Of a DNA stretch of 64,000 nt, positions 1-11,899 are shown in pieces (within the stretch, counting starts at the first letter, position 1; the number at the start of each line of letters is the position of its first letter). Source of the stretch: Rhodamnia argentea (taxonomy: Eukaryota; Streptophyta; Magnoliopsida; Myrtales; Myrtaceae); the NCBI RefSeq assembly GCF_020921035.1, contig NC_063150.1:4526001-4590000 (forward strand), in the 5' to 3' direction. The translations under genes and the position numbers were made by a program. The notes under the pieces were generated by a model that was given only the letters and a program-made list of their open reading frames with translations, was not told the DNA's origin and did no database searches.

Positions 1-480
1 GTTTCCTTTTTTTTCTCTTTTTTCCTTTTTTTTTTTTTTCTTTCATAGGTTTTTTTCCCCAACGGCCGGCGAGGGGCCGCGACATCTTACCAACAGCAAG
101 AATGGCCCTCACCCAAATCTAGGCAAGGCTACCTCAATGCAACCAGCAAGGGCCATGCGACCTTGGCCTAGTGGATGGCAAGGGCCTCACAACCCTTGCC
201 GTTAGCTTAAAAAAAAACATAAAAGAAAAAAAAGAGGAAAAAAATAAAATATTATAGAATATTATTAAAAATTATTTACGTCGGCGCCGATCATGTCACA
301 TAGGACGACCGGCGCCCATGTCAGATATTTTTTATCAAAATAAGCTAGATGAACTTAATTAGCAAAAAGTGAAAATGTTTATGACCGAATTGATAAACTT
401 AAAAAGTTTAAACAGAATTCGCATAGGTGCAGTAAGTTTTGGATTTTTTTGACAAACTTTCCTTGATTTTTCTTTTAAAA
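1..480. mobile_element. Partial foldback (MITE-like) element cut by the window edge
   Basis: A T-rich tract, a GC-rich core (about 60-205) and an A-rich tract are followed by a right arm at about 280-450. That arm carries the 'cgtcggcgccgatcatgtca' type block and the 'atgaccgaattgataaac' type arm end seen in the other foldback elements of this window. The left arm is outside the window. No coding capacity is visible. It looks like a non-autonomous DNA element; the assignment rests only on similarity to the copies at 10.7-11.2 kb and 55.7-56.3 kb. Confidence 0.5.
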
Positions 481-1254
481 AAATTTAAATCTCATAGGTT
501 TTTTAATATGTCGTATTATGGAGGGTGGCGCCATCTATACTGACGGCAAAAGAGTACACGCACGTGTACGCAGCCGCGCAACGAATAGAAATTTTATAAA
601 AGAAGACGAAGAATGGATTATTTTCCAATAGCATACACGTGCTTGTTTTTTAGGATGAACAACAGCATATCCTTAAATTATTTGTAATCAGCAAGAATTA
701 ACACGTAAAATTACTATGGTATAGTTGGATATTTGTTCGATGGCTAAGGTGAATGCGGCCGCTAATGCCATTCACAGGCCGCCGGCGCAAATGGAACCAT
801 AAATTAAGTAGTCGATTGGTACTTACTTCTGTGCAGATAAGAGTATCGACCGTGAAATTTAACAGATGTCATAACTTCTATTACAAATTTAGCTGTCACA
901 TGATAGTCGATCGAAGCATCGGCTCACAGCAATACTTAGATAACGCTCGACCAGTTTCTTACTTTCGAGATGCGTCCGCTTTAAATGAAGATATGAAGGC
1001 AGCGATTCCCGGCACGGCTACAATTCAGCCACCATACACAAAATGCTAAGCGCTAAGGCATATTCTAGTCACGGTGTCCTTCAAGGACTGAAAAGATATT
1101 GTTCCAACGCTCCACTGTACCTTACCTTTGACGAGTTCATTTGAGAAGACATCTTCATCACCACCAGGGAGAAAGTTCAGCAGTAGGAATTTTTTATTTT
1201 TTGGTCGAACAGCAGTAGGAACTAGACAATGGCTGAGAAAGATGTTTCGGTAGG

Positions 1255-1900
1255 GGAAAAGTGTTAAAAAAATCCTAAACCTATTACATTAGTGCCAATT
1301 CAGTTCTAAATTTTTTTTTTGTATAAATTCAGTCCTAAACCTTTTGTATTTGTGCTAATTAAGTCCTAAACATTTTATTGATGCTAATTTAGTCATAAAC
1401 CTTCAGTATTGTTACCAATTCAGTCCTAAATTTTTTTTTATATATTTACCAATTGAGTTAATCCGGCCAATTTTGACCTAAAATCGCCGACGTAGATATC
1501 GATTGTCCTACATGGCACGGCTAACGCTAACTTGGACATTTTTTAATATTATTTTAATATTTTAAATAATTTTTAAAGCATTTTTTTGGTTTTTTTTTCA
1601 AAATTATTTTTAAAAATTATTTAAAATATTAAAAATATTAAAAAATTTATTCACGTTAGCGCTAACCGTGCCACGTAGGATAATCGACGACCATGCCAGT
1701 GATTTCCAATCAAAATTGGCCGAATTGACTCAATTTGCATAAATACAAAATTTTTTAGACTAAATTGGCACTATTGTAAAAGGTTTAGGACTGAATTGGT
1801 ATTAATAAAAGGCTTACGACTTAAATAGCATAAATACAAAAGGTTTAGGACTGAATTGACACTAATACAATAGATTTATGACTTTTTCGACACTTTTTCC
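1255..1900. mobile_element. Complete foldback MITE, Mutator-like ends and target duplication
   Basis: The left end begins GGAAAAGTGT and the right end, read on the minus strand, begins GGAAAAAGTGT. The arms remain complementary with mismatches for well over 100 bases, through blocks such as 'attagtgccaattcag', and again in the centre (about 1480-1560 against 1640-1710). The flanks repeat TTTCGG(T)AGG at 1245-1254 and TTTCGGAGG at 1901-1909, a target duplication of 9-10 bp as is usual for Mutator-like elements. There is no open reading frame of note. Family placement is inference from the TIR design and duplication length. Confidence 0.7.
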
Positions 1901-1909
1901 TTTCGGAGG

Positions 1910-3090
1910 CGATACGGAAGATCGCGGGTCGTCTTGACCTTTCGGAATAGTTTTGGCTCGCTTTGATGACTCCGGTGATTAGTGTTGGATGCCACGAGGT
2001 TATGCTTGTGTACTTCTTCTTTATTCGCCTTCTTGGGTCATTTTCTTGATTTTTGCTGGCTGTCCTGCTCATCCAGGCCATTCAGCTCCGCCAATCCCGC
2101 GACAAATTCGATACGCATCGCATGTGATTCGCGGGATTCGCCGGTCCAAATGCGTTACAGGTTGTGCAGTACCTTTGCCCCCCCGTGCTAGGGTCCCCGA
2201 TTGATTGTGCCGTATTTTAACTTATCCGGTGATGGGACTAAGGGAGAAAATTTGAAGCTTCCAAGAGATTTCAATGCAGACAAAAACGTAAGACCTCAAA
2301 GTTGAGTGAGATTCTGTGGTGAAGAATGTTTCTACGAGGTATCTTTCGAACGAGGCAGTCCCAAAAAATCCTCCTTTTTCCCAAAGTCGATTGATGGAGA
2401 CAATCCAGATAGATGATGCAGTCACTATCTTCACCTCGGCTGACATAATTAGGTTTAACTCGAGGGTGCCAAATAAATTAAGGGAGGAGGACAAAATGGA
2501 AAATCATGCTTAACTTCACTTTTTGTATACAGAAAATCGAATATTAATGGCAATTAGGGTGTCGATTATTAGAGTCAGCCCACGAGACCCGCCTATGTTC
2601 TCGAGTCCCGAAGGAAATTCAAATGGGTTCGGGCCAAAATCTTACATGGAAAAGCCCGGCCCGCCCGTATCGGGCCCTGAGCCTGGATAGTTATAACCTA
2701 CCTGGTGTAATTCACCTATGAATGCATCCAATCACTATGCAACACCGTCTATGAACAGAGCGATGAGTTTGACCTGTATTCGCATCAAAGTCTAAGAACT
2801 GATTTGGCATCAGGATAGTGCTGCTACTTGCACTCCAGTAGTCTGAAAAAACAAAAAAAAGGACATGCGTTTCTTCAGGCAAAATGAAAAAAAATGTACA
2901 TTGACGCTATGTACAAAAATGGCGAAGCCTGTACAGTCACAAAAATCGAGAAAAATTAACAACAACGACTAAGAAAGCTGAAAAATGAAGTGTACATCGT
3001 GTGTTTTCGAGTTATTTTCTTTCATTCAGGTGAGCGCCAAACTAAATTTCCCGATTTCACATCTGTCATTCACGACCGCAACACCCGGGT
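1910..3090. other. Intergenic stretch without a recognised gene
   Basis: Short open frames occur on both strands (for example 2316-2513 on +), but none shows a recognisable domain, intron structure or codon pattern. The last part lies downstream of the leftward DUF789 gene and may hold its 3' UTR. Nothing else is supported. Confidence 0.5.
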
Positions 3091-3096
3091 AGTTCA

Positions 3097-6000
3097 CTAG
3101 TGTCTTCTGGACAGGAAAAACTCGTAATCGGGTTGTCGATTCACCATGCTACGACCTCCTTTAGTGACAGCAGCTGTGGCCATCAGCGAAGCCACCTCTT
3201 CAAGCGTCCTCAACCGCTCCTTCAGGATCTTAGACGGATCTAAGCTTGAGACTTCCTTTCTCTGGCTTAGTGCAGAGGGCTTCAACTCGAACCAGCACTC
3301 ACTCTGTTCATATAAATGAAGATCAAATGAAGGTTATAAGGTGTGCCGCTTTGTGCAACATGCTTGAAGCAAGATCTGAATTTCATCTCTCATGGAATCA
3401 TCAGTTCTTGCCCTCGTTTTTAGACCAATGCTGCTACCTGACCGCTTCTTTTAGCAAAATATATTTGCACAGTCGAAATGTAATGGTCAGAACCCAACAT
3501 AAAGTATTGTTAGGTTCTCACAGAATCGATGAGGAGATATTTCAGTATACCCCCCTGAGCATGAATAATTAGATGCCTAATTCAGCACCTCCATGCTTGG
3601 TCTGAACAAACACAGGGTTAAGCTACGACAAATGGAAATTAATTTTTCCACCATTGGTTTTGTTTTGAAAGCTATTGAGCATGATTTTCTGGATGAATCA
3701 AAAAGCGTCGTCAAAGCATCACATCCACACACAATTGGAAACCGAAGGAAGCAGGGGAATATAGTAGTTACGTTACCTGGCAATTGTAACTCTGCAGACC
3801 TACTACGGGACATACTACACAAGGGTTCACATTGACAGAATCAAAAGTGGCTTCTCTACAAATCAAGTTCCCAAGCGAGTGGTACGTCAGAAATGCTGCA
3901 CGGAAATTACCATCAGGAATCCTGTAGATGGGATACCACGCTACTGAGTACCTGAAATGGCAGAGGATATACGCATGATTTAATGATGACAACGTTACAT
4001 GCTATTAAAACTAAAGATTTAAAACTCTTGAGACAAGGTTTGATTCAATAGATACAAACCATGATCTTGGGTCCAAATCACATAGATTCGCAGAGTCTAG
4101 TTTTGAAGGATCTCCATAAACTCCGGAACGAGATGGCCCACAACCTCCAACAAGCTCTTGAATCCTGGAATGAACATTTAAACATTACCATTTTCCAGTA
4201 GAGAAGGCCAACCAATTGCGAGTCATGAAATAAGCTAAGAAAATAACCCAAGGCATAAACCTTCACAGGAATGTGGCATGCACTATTTCGATTTTCCTGC
4301 TGAGAGTTATTGTAGCAAACAATTCAGGTTCAAATCTTCCAAAGAGAATAGAGCGGCATGTGACCAGTAGACCTGATACTTTTCTAACAAATAAATCTAA
4401 GTTCCTCTAACAGTAATACAATACTACTTTTATCCCAATTATCCTGTCAGACGTCGAGAAGTTCTCTTCATCCTACAATCATAGTTCATCCATCCATGTA
4501 AACGGATAAAGCCAACAAAATTTACCAGTCACAAGCAAATGGAAAGAAAAAACGAACAAAAAGTAGGCAAAAACGAAACGACTATGCATCTTTCACATCG
4601 AACAATATTTGCAAGAACCACAGAATTCACAGTTGACCAAAAACCACGAGACAACATAAATTGAAGCCCCAATGGTAGGTTCATGAGAAAAGAAGACTCA
4701 ATAACTAATTCTAATTAAAGAAACGAGCAATAAGTTAAAACACCTATCTATGAACTCATGGTTTGTATGATCTTCCAACCGATGACTTCCACCTTACCAT
4801 GGTGTTATCCTACTGCCGAGCTAAACGGGCCCATTTGATCCAATACCAGGAAGGATAAATTAAATGCCTAGCTCAGCAAAATAAATAAACTTACCTATCA
4901 TATAAAGGCTGCCTCTGCTGAGGTTGCTCCACCTCAAAATACTCAAAGAGCAGTTCTAAATCCTTAAAGTGCTCATTCTCAGTAGGACTGGACATGTTAT
5001 TTCCAGAAGAAGGTGAAGATTGACAAGTAGACACCTTGTTTGCACGAAGAAACTTTCCTGCAACTCCATTACGAGCCTGAGGTACTAGTAATGAGAACAT
5101 GGGAAGGCCACTGAAAACAGATTTTTCAGATCTTTCATTAACCTCCAACTCAGATCGGGGAACCCCATTTATGCTGCGGGCTGATCCGCTGCTGCATTTC
5201 TTGAACAGCTGGACAGCTGACAAATAAGGAACAAAATAGGCACGAAACGCAAAACGATCAACACCTATTCTACTTGAGTTAATGTAATCTTCACCCCTAA
5301 CTTCCAACCCATAACTTGTATGTTTCTTGTACCACTGCCACAGGCATCCCAGAGATACATTGGGTCTCTCATGTTGGCAGAGTAATGAACCAACAACCCG
5401 GTCTCTTGGGCAAGTATTACAGCCAGCCGTAACCTGTGATTGGCAAAGAACTGGAGAAGAAAAACATAGCAGCCTCTCAAACTCAGCAATGGGTCCACCA
5501 GTTACAAGATGAACAGCTTCTGATGCCAACTGTATCCTATGCACTTCTTGAATAGCCCTTGTTATCTTGTCTAGATGAATCTGAACCACAGAGCTTTTCT
5601 GATTTTCTGATTCATCCCTTGAGAAGCTACAAGGCACAACCTCGTGATTCTGCTCCTTAAGCATGCATGATTTCTCATTTGTCAAGGTCTCAACCAGACT
5701 TTCATCATCACAGGGAGGATAATTCTCCTTTCTAGACTCCTCGAACCTGCACGTGACTCCTGTTTCAATATCATTTCCATCATTTGAGCCTATTTTATCT
5801 TTGGGAAACAGTAGAGTCCTGTCTTCAACAGTTGCATCACAAGAATGACCCAGACAACTCTCAGATCTGATGGGGTCTGTTGATAGAGGATTCTTCATGC
5901 GTACAGGCACCCATTTCTGTGTAAAAGATCCAGGGCTACACCTCTGCTTACTACAGTCAGCTACAGAAACTTCTTTTCCTAGCAGAGAAATTTCATCAGC

Positions 6001-8255
6001 TAAAAGATGGGGAACTGATGCTGAAGATTGAAGCTCAGAATAATTGATATGGTTAGAGCGAGCGCAATATATTGGTAATGAACTATCCTCATATTTTGCA
6101 TCTTCATTGTCCAGAATAGGAGCAACACTGTAAACGGTCCTTGGCGGTTTCTGAGAGACAGATTTTGATTCAGTCTCCCATTCAGTTTGATCCACTTGAG
6201 ATGGCACTGTAGTTTTGTTCGTACATGGCCGGATCTTTGTGGAAGCACTTGATTTTTCGAGCTTGGCCTTGTTAGTGAAAGATCCCTTCCTAGAATAGTC
6301 ATCAGATTCGGTTTTTGAATCTAAGAAACCTTTTCGTTTCAACTTACGTGAGAATTCAGGATGTGGCTGCTGCTTATTTTCGGTTCTAAATTCCATATTC
6401 CCCTCAGCAACTCTGCCATTTTGTTTAAGCAACGAAGCCTTTCTCCAGGAAGTGTCAATTTTTGACTCAGTAGAACATAACTTCTTCTTCTCATCCACGC
6501 ACTCCTGGTCATGTTTCTGCTGTACCTTCTGCCAAACAGGATAACTAGTACCTTTCCCGGCATGTTGATGTGAATTCCCAACACTACCCACTTTACAGGC
6601 ACTCAAACGGTTTGATTCTAATTCTAATTTATTCACCCTATTATCACAGCAAGGGACGACCAGGGGCATAATGATGCTGCTATCCAAATCCTCATGCCTC
6701 TCTGCACAACGACCATGAGAATCTCCTGCATCATTTATCAAGTCACAGTCAGAGGAGCATTCCTTTCTGAAGCTCAATGCTTGAAAATCTGCATCACAGT
6801 TTGTTGCTGCTGACTTCATCAGATTCAATCACATGGACTTGAACACTCACATGTTCATTTGAACTGATCAAGGATACATCCAAATCTAAGGAGCCATTTA
6901 TGCCTGAGAGTCTATCCTAGTTTGTAAGATAAAAAACAGCATCTATTTTTACTGCTTACCTCTTCCAGATAAAAGCAAAAAGTTCTGTATCATTACCTTT
7001 GAATTCATGCCCATTGTTCTCCCCATGGGTATTCTGAACAAAAGGACCGGCAGCCGTATTTGATGTGTCTCTTCCATAAGAATTAGAGATGCTCGTCTGT
7101 GGTGTTTCAGAGCAGTCGATGCCTTCACTCTTATCATCATCAGCACAATTTTCAGGGACTCTAGCAGCTTTAAGCTGAAGTTCTGAACCAGTCCCACATG
7201 GAACTGTGCCTTCACTATCAACCTCATTTTTCATACCATAGGTTCTGGATATTGAGCTTCCATGGTCAAAATCCTCAGCTAAAACTTCCAATTCCCTCAA
7301 ACCACCATTAAATGGAGGCCTTTTCCTTTGTTTCCCTTTTCTTCTTGCTTTATTTCTCGAAATTTTGCTCGTAGCCTTGTCAGCCTTGACTCCATCAGTA
7401 AGCTCTGCAGTGGAATCATTTGCACAAGGGTCTCCTTGAAGCAAACGAGGATCACAATTGGAGGTTGAAGAATTTAGACCATAGTTACAGCCAGAATATT
7501 CAGCCTTGTTTGGCAAGGCCTTTTTATGAGATTGGCATCTCGCATCTGATTGAATAGACTTTCTCGCTGTACTCGAGTGCATTAAGAGAGACCCACCACC
7601 TTGAGGCCCTTTGTGTGCTTTTCGTCGATTATGATTAGTAGCATTAATAGCTGGGCTAAATATTGGGTGCAGTCTATCCACGTTTATGTGACCAAAAAGC
7701 AGGTGGCCTCTCTGTTCAGGATATTGAAGAGGTACAGTGACAACTCTCCAAGTTCCATCAGATTCAACGGTAAGGAAGGTCAACACGGTATACCTGACAA
7801 ACTCAGATAAAGAATGATCACTTGCAAATACAGAACATGAAGAAAACAAAAACTGAATATAATGAAATGAAGTGTAGTTTATGATATAAACAATGGACAA
7901 CAAATGGTGCAAAAGCTTAATAATCTTAACTACAACAATTGCTTCAAATTACGTTCTTTCTGCACTCTTAATGGTTCAAGAGAAACAGTGATGAACTGAA
8001 AGTGGCTCCTTACCTATGATTGGAGATCCCCAAAAAGACAGATCGTGCCTGGTCCTGATGTGGAGGACAAATGAGAAACAAATTAGCAAAATGTTCATCA
8101 AGCAAAAGCTCAACAAAATTACTTGGCTTGAGTTAATGAATGACCTCTGAATTTCTGTAATTATTCCCATATGGAGATTTCATCAGCAAGGAAGCATTCC
8201 CACTGTCAGAGACAATCTGAACATGGCCATGGGACTTTTGAAGAACGCCATGCAT
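3097..8255 (-). CDS. Long DUF789-family protein, about 1116 aa
   Basis: Function is unknown; the family is plant-specific. Seven coding exons are proposed on the minus strand: 8255-8145, 8054-8014, 7793-6997, 6809-4895, 4164-4060, 3951-3777 and 3303-3097. All junctions are GT-AG and the sum is 3351 nt, exactly 1117 codons. The DUF789 domain is the carboxy-terminal third: LGCLWQWYKKHTSYGLEV, AYFVPYLSAVQLF, LFEYFEVEQPQQR-PLYDR, then YGDPSKLDS, YSVAWYPIYRIPDG, AAFLTYHSL and the end KGGRSMVNRQPDYEFFLSRR. The amino-terminal part has a YTVLTFLTVESDGTWRVV block followed by a long polar, Lys/Ser-rich, probably disordered segment with an RRKGKQRKR basic patch. Start ATG at 8255 is the first in a short exon; the exon begins at 8267 after a 5' UTR intron. 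The fourth junction has an alternative reading (see findings). Confidence 0.85.
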
Positions 8256-8267
8256 CTTTTCTTGATC

Positions 8268-9950
8268 CTGTAGAAGCCACTAGCAATTAAAATGATGCTG
8301 CCAGGAAAATATTAAAGCCTCTGACGATGCTTCACTTGAACACCCTAGTTCTCAAACATACAAACTTTCAACGTCAAGAGGCATTAAGAGATCTAGCAGA
8401 AGAACACAAATTCTTTGCCTGGAGGAAGTCTATTCTATCTATAGACATGCTGAATTCCACAAGTAGAAACTTTTGCAAGGAAGATACGACATATGAGCAA
8501 CATCACTAAGAGCAAGGATTTTAGCATGGTCATTAATTTATGTAGTTAAGCAACAGCTGCAGAATGTGGACAATGAGATCACCAGTGGTGGAACAATTAG
8601 AAAGAGGCATAACAGAACAATCATTTAACCATTATTTGTACGACACAAAAGCTTTCTCTGTCCAATCTCTAAGGTTTGGCATATTGATGGAAGGATAGAA
8701 GCAACCGATTGAATGATAGTCTTCATTCCTCCTTTTAAATGTAAGAGATGTTATAATCGCAATAATCCATACATTAATGACATGCGAACAAATCATATGC
8801 AGAAGTTTTAACATGAAATTGACCAACGAAACAGACGGTGATCCAAAATGTCATCAGAAAAATAAAAGTAACGGCCTCAACCTCCGAAACTCATTTGTGC
8901 TTCATGCTAACATGTTAAACATGCTGATACATATACTACACAAATGCAGCAAAAAATGTTCATCTAAAAACTTACATACACTCAGAAAGCAAATGGCATT
9001 ACCTTTAGATGCCAAGTTTCTAACAGAAACTACAAAGCTGTCAGCCACAGACCATCAAGCAAATCATTTCACTCTGCCTAACACGTCTAGTTAAGTTTAT
9101 GATGCATACTTATGCCAAGATCATATGCAGTGGTTCCATTGGTATTGCCATACAAATTTTTCCTTTTTATCTGAGGAAAAGAAGAAAATCGAGCTCCACA
9201 AAACCCATAAAAATTTTACCTTTCACTTGAGACAGCGAAAGGAATGACATTCCCCACGACTCTTGAAACCAGATTCCAACCACAAGCAGAAAAGAAAGAA
9301 GCAATCAAACCATGACCAAACACTTACCCCAGTAATCAATACAGAAGATCTTTAATCAACACTGTCTCGAAAAGGAGTTTCTGCTTGCCAATCTTTCATC
9401 TTAAAGATAACGAGCCCATTGACTAAATTAGACTAAAGGGACTGGAAAAGAGGAAAAAGAAATGTAAAATGGGTGGAGCCCATTTTTATCTTGCATTTGC
9501 TAAAAGAAGAGATTCCCACCAAATTTAGGTGTGAGGCTCAGATTTTCGGTACGATCACCACCGCTATATATATTCCGATCGCCACTCACGTTCCAAATTT
9601 AGATGCCCATTGAACTCAAGATACTGTCCAGTCAATGCCAGGCAGTAATTGATCTCGAACATAGATCCTAAATAGAGGCGACGGATTGTCTGTGCAAGGG
9701 TTAAGCTGATAAAATAATCATTCGCACATTAAAGAGAACAAAACAGCAACGAGGATCGGGAAGAAGTGAAGGTTGGTCTCAAGAAGACTAATTTATCGCT
9801 GCATTCACACCTAAAAGAGCCAGAAACATTCATTCAGCTAATACGCAATTGATTCTGCACAGAGAGAGAGAGAGCGAGCGCAAGCTAACCATGAGGCAGG
9901 CTCTCGGAAGAAGAAGAAAAACCGAAGCCGCTTCAATTACCGACACGCGC
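8268..9950 (-). other. 5' UTR exon(s) and intron of the DUF789 gene
   Basis: A good acceptor (TTCTACAG, ending at 8268) precedes the first coding exon, so the transcript must begin upstream. The candidate leader lies near 9840-9950, where the minus strand is a CT-rich tract (AG repeat on + at about 9861-9885), typical of plant leaders. The stretch between is AT-rich and has no recognisable gene. The transcription start is inferred, not seen. Confidence 0.4.
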
Positions 9951-10290
9951 ACACACCCTCTATCAAATCCTCCGTGAGGCCATAAGTGCGACGCGAGGGA
10001 ACATCGACCATCAATCTTTATGCGATATCTTTTGGTCCACTCTCAGTCGCTTTGGGCTCCGGGCATTTGCCTTTTTTCTACTCTCATTCTTCTTGGTTCT
10101 TTTCTGGCTTTTGCGAACGGCGATGGGAGGAAACCTTAGTAGTGGATCAGTGGATACGGAAGCGACAGGAAAAAGGTTGGTTTGATATGAAACGTGAGTG
10201 TAGGATTCGCCGAACAGACGAGGAGGGTTAATATGGTCACGACAATGACCGATGTCCAACCTCGTAGACATGGAAGGCGCTGTACACGCA

Positions 10291-10318
10291 GAGAGAGAGA
10301 GAGAGAGAGAGAGAGAGC
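10291..10318 (+). repeat. (AG)n microsatellite
   Basis: A run of about 13 AG units sits at the left edge of the first copy of the 10.3-11.9 kb duplication. A shorter AG run occupies the equivalent place before the second copy (about 11341-11350). Confidence 0.9.
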
Positions 10319-11337
10319 ATGAGATCAAACAAAAAGATCACAACGTTAATGTCACATTGTCCCAATGAAGCAACTTGATTAGCAAAGTTAAGATCCGCCT
10401 AAAGCATCCTTCTTAAGATGGATCTTCGAAATACAAATTCGTTTTCAACCCCCGATTCATTTGAAAGATCTTCGGGCACAATGCGTTTAAGATGAAAAAG
10501 TTAGAAAATGATCGAATATCTCATCGTCTTGATATAATATCCATAATGAAGTAATATTTTTTTGAAAGAAGACTAAGATGGATGAATTTCTTTCAGTAGT
10601 CACTTATCATATCTATGAATCTCTATGCCAAAACCTATAGAAAATACATGTGATTTTAAAATCATATTACAATTGTGTCAATTCGACCATAATTTTTTTT
10701 TCAATTAAGTATTAAAAATTTTACAATTATGCTAATTCAATCCATTTGGCCAGTCGGCAATTATGTAGCAAATTTTTAATAGTATTTAAATAAATCTTTT
10801 TTAAATAATTTTTGGTGTCTTTTTTTTATTTGTTTTTATTTTAGGGTTTGAATTTGGCGGCCCATCGACCGAGGGTCGTGAGCGAGCCCTCGCCCAAGGG
10901 CTGGCGGAGGTCGTCGGCCCTCGGCCAGCAACTTCCTGCCAGTCCAAACCCTAAAAAGAAGAACATAAAAAAAGATAGAAAATTTATTAAAAAATCAAAA
11001 ATATTGATATATCATTAAAAATTTGCCACTCGGCGCCAATCGCCCAAATGGACTAAATTAACACAATTACAAAAATTTTATGACTCAATTCGCAAAAAAA
11101 AAGTTTAATACGAGATTGGCATAATTACAATAGGTTTATGAATTTTTTTTTTATAATTTTTGATTGAGTCCTCTTTTTATCAAGAATTAGCAATGTTGGT
11201 TATTCTTTCGGCCCAAGAAAAGCCCATTGTCCATGTCAACCAAACGGGCCTTTCTTCATGCAAAGACGATATTGGGCTCCGATCATAGATATTGTTTGAG
11301 GCCCAAAAATAACCAATGAAGGCCCATCACACGGTAC
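10318..11337. repeat. Tandem duplication, copy 1 (carries a foldback insertion)
   Basis: The segment starting catgagatca matches 11384 onward through shared blocks such as 'attgtcccaatgaag', 'cgcctaaagcatccttctta' and 'ctctatgccaaaacct', and resumes after the inserted element with 'gagtcctctttttatcaag' through 'aaggcccat'. Without the insertion the unit is about 510 bp. The copies are diverged by substitutions and small indels, so the duplication is not recent. No gene is recognised in it. Confidence 0.8.
10655..11160. mobile_element. Foldback MITE inserted in duplication copy 1
   Basis: The outer arms are inverted relative to each other (left about 10658-10700, right about 11110-11155 on the opposite strand, sharing AAATCATA-type and CAATT-type blocks). 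The centre has a GC-rich core at about 10855-10945 between T-rich and A-rich tracts. The matching place in copy 2 (about 11722-11732) lacks it, which defines the insertion. TGATT lies at both edges as a partial target duplication. No coding capacity. Confidence 0.7.
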
Positions 11338-11383
11338 ATGGAGAGAGAGAACAAGAGATTTTTTTTTTTTGGTCGAAAGAGGA

Positions 11384-11893
11384 CATGAGATCACAACCCA
11401 GATCTTTTACGTGTTATGTCATATTGTCCCAATGAAGACGCTCGACTACCAAGGTGAGATCCGCCTAAAGCATCCTTCTTAAAATGGATTTGCAAAATAG
11501 GAATTCATATTGAACCCTCGATTCGATTCGTTTGAAAGTTTCTCATGCACCATGCTGCTAGGATGAAAAAGTTCGAGACCAATCATGTATCTCATTGTGC
11601 TAATGTAACCTCGACGATAAAGTAATATTTTTTTCGAAAGAAGATTATGATGGATGAATTTCCTCCATTAGACATCTCTCATATCTATGAAACTCTATGC
11701 CAAAACCTGCGGACAATACATGAGATTCAGTCCTCTTTTTATCAAGAAGTCAGCTGTTTCGGTTATTCTTTGGGCCCACGAAAAGCCCACTGTCCATCCC
11801 AACCGAACGGGCCTTTCGTCATGCAACGATGAATTGGGCTTAGACATTGATATCGGTTGAGGCCCAAAACATTGAAATGAAGGCCCATTCACA
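11384..11893. repeat. Tandem duplication, copy 2 (empty insertion site)
   Basis: This unit is the uninterrupted version of copy 1. Both copies end with several GGCCCA/TGGGCC motifs (copy 2 about 11770-11890; copy 1 about 11208-11330). Such motifs are known plant proximal-promoter elements (site II type), but no gene start is seen just downstream. Confidence 0.8.
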
Positions 11894-11899
11894 AAGTGC

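Noticed and set aside
753-1049. Open frame of 98 codons on +
   Set aside because: No domain, no intron context and low-complexity neighbours; probably incidental.
7601-7810. Open frame on + within the DUF789 gene
   Set aside because: It is the complement of a coding exon on the minus strand.
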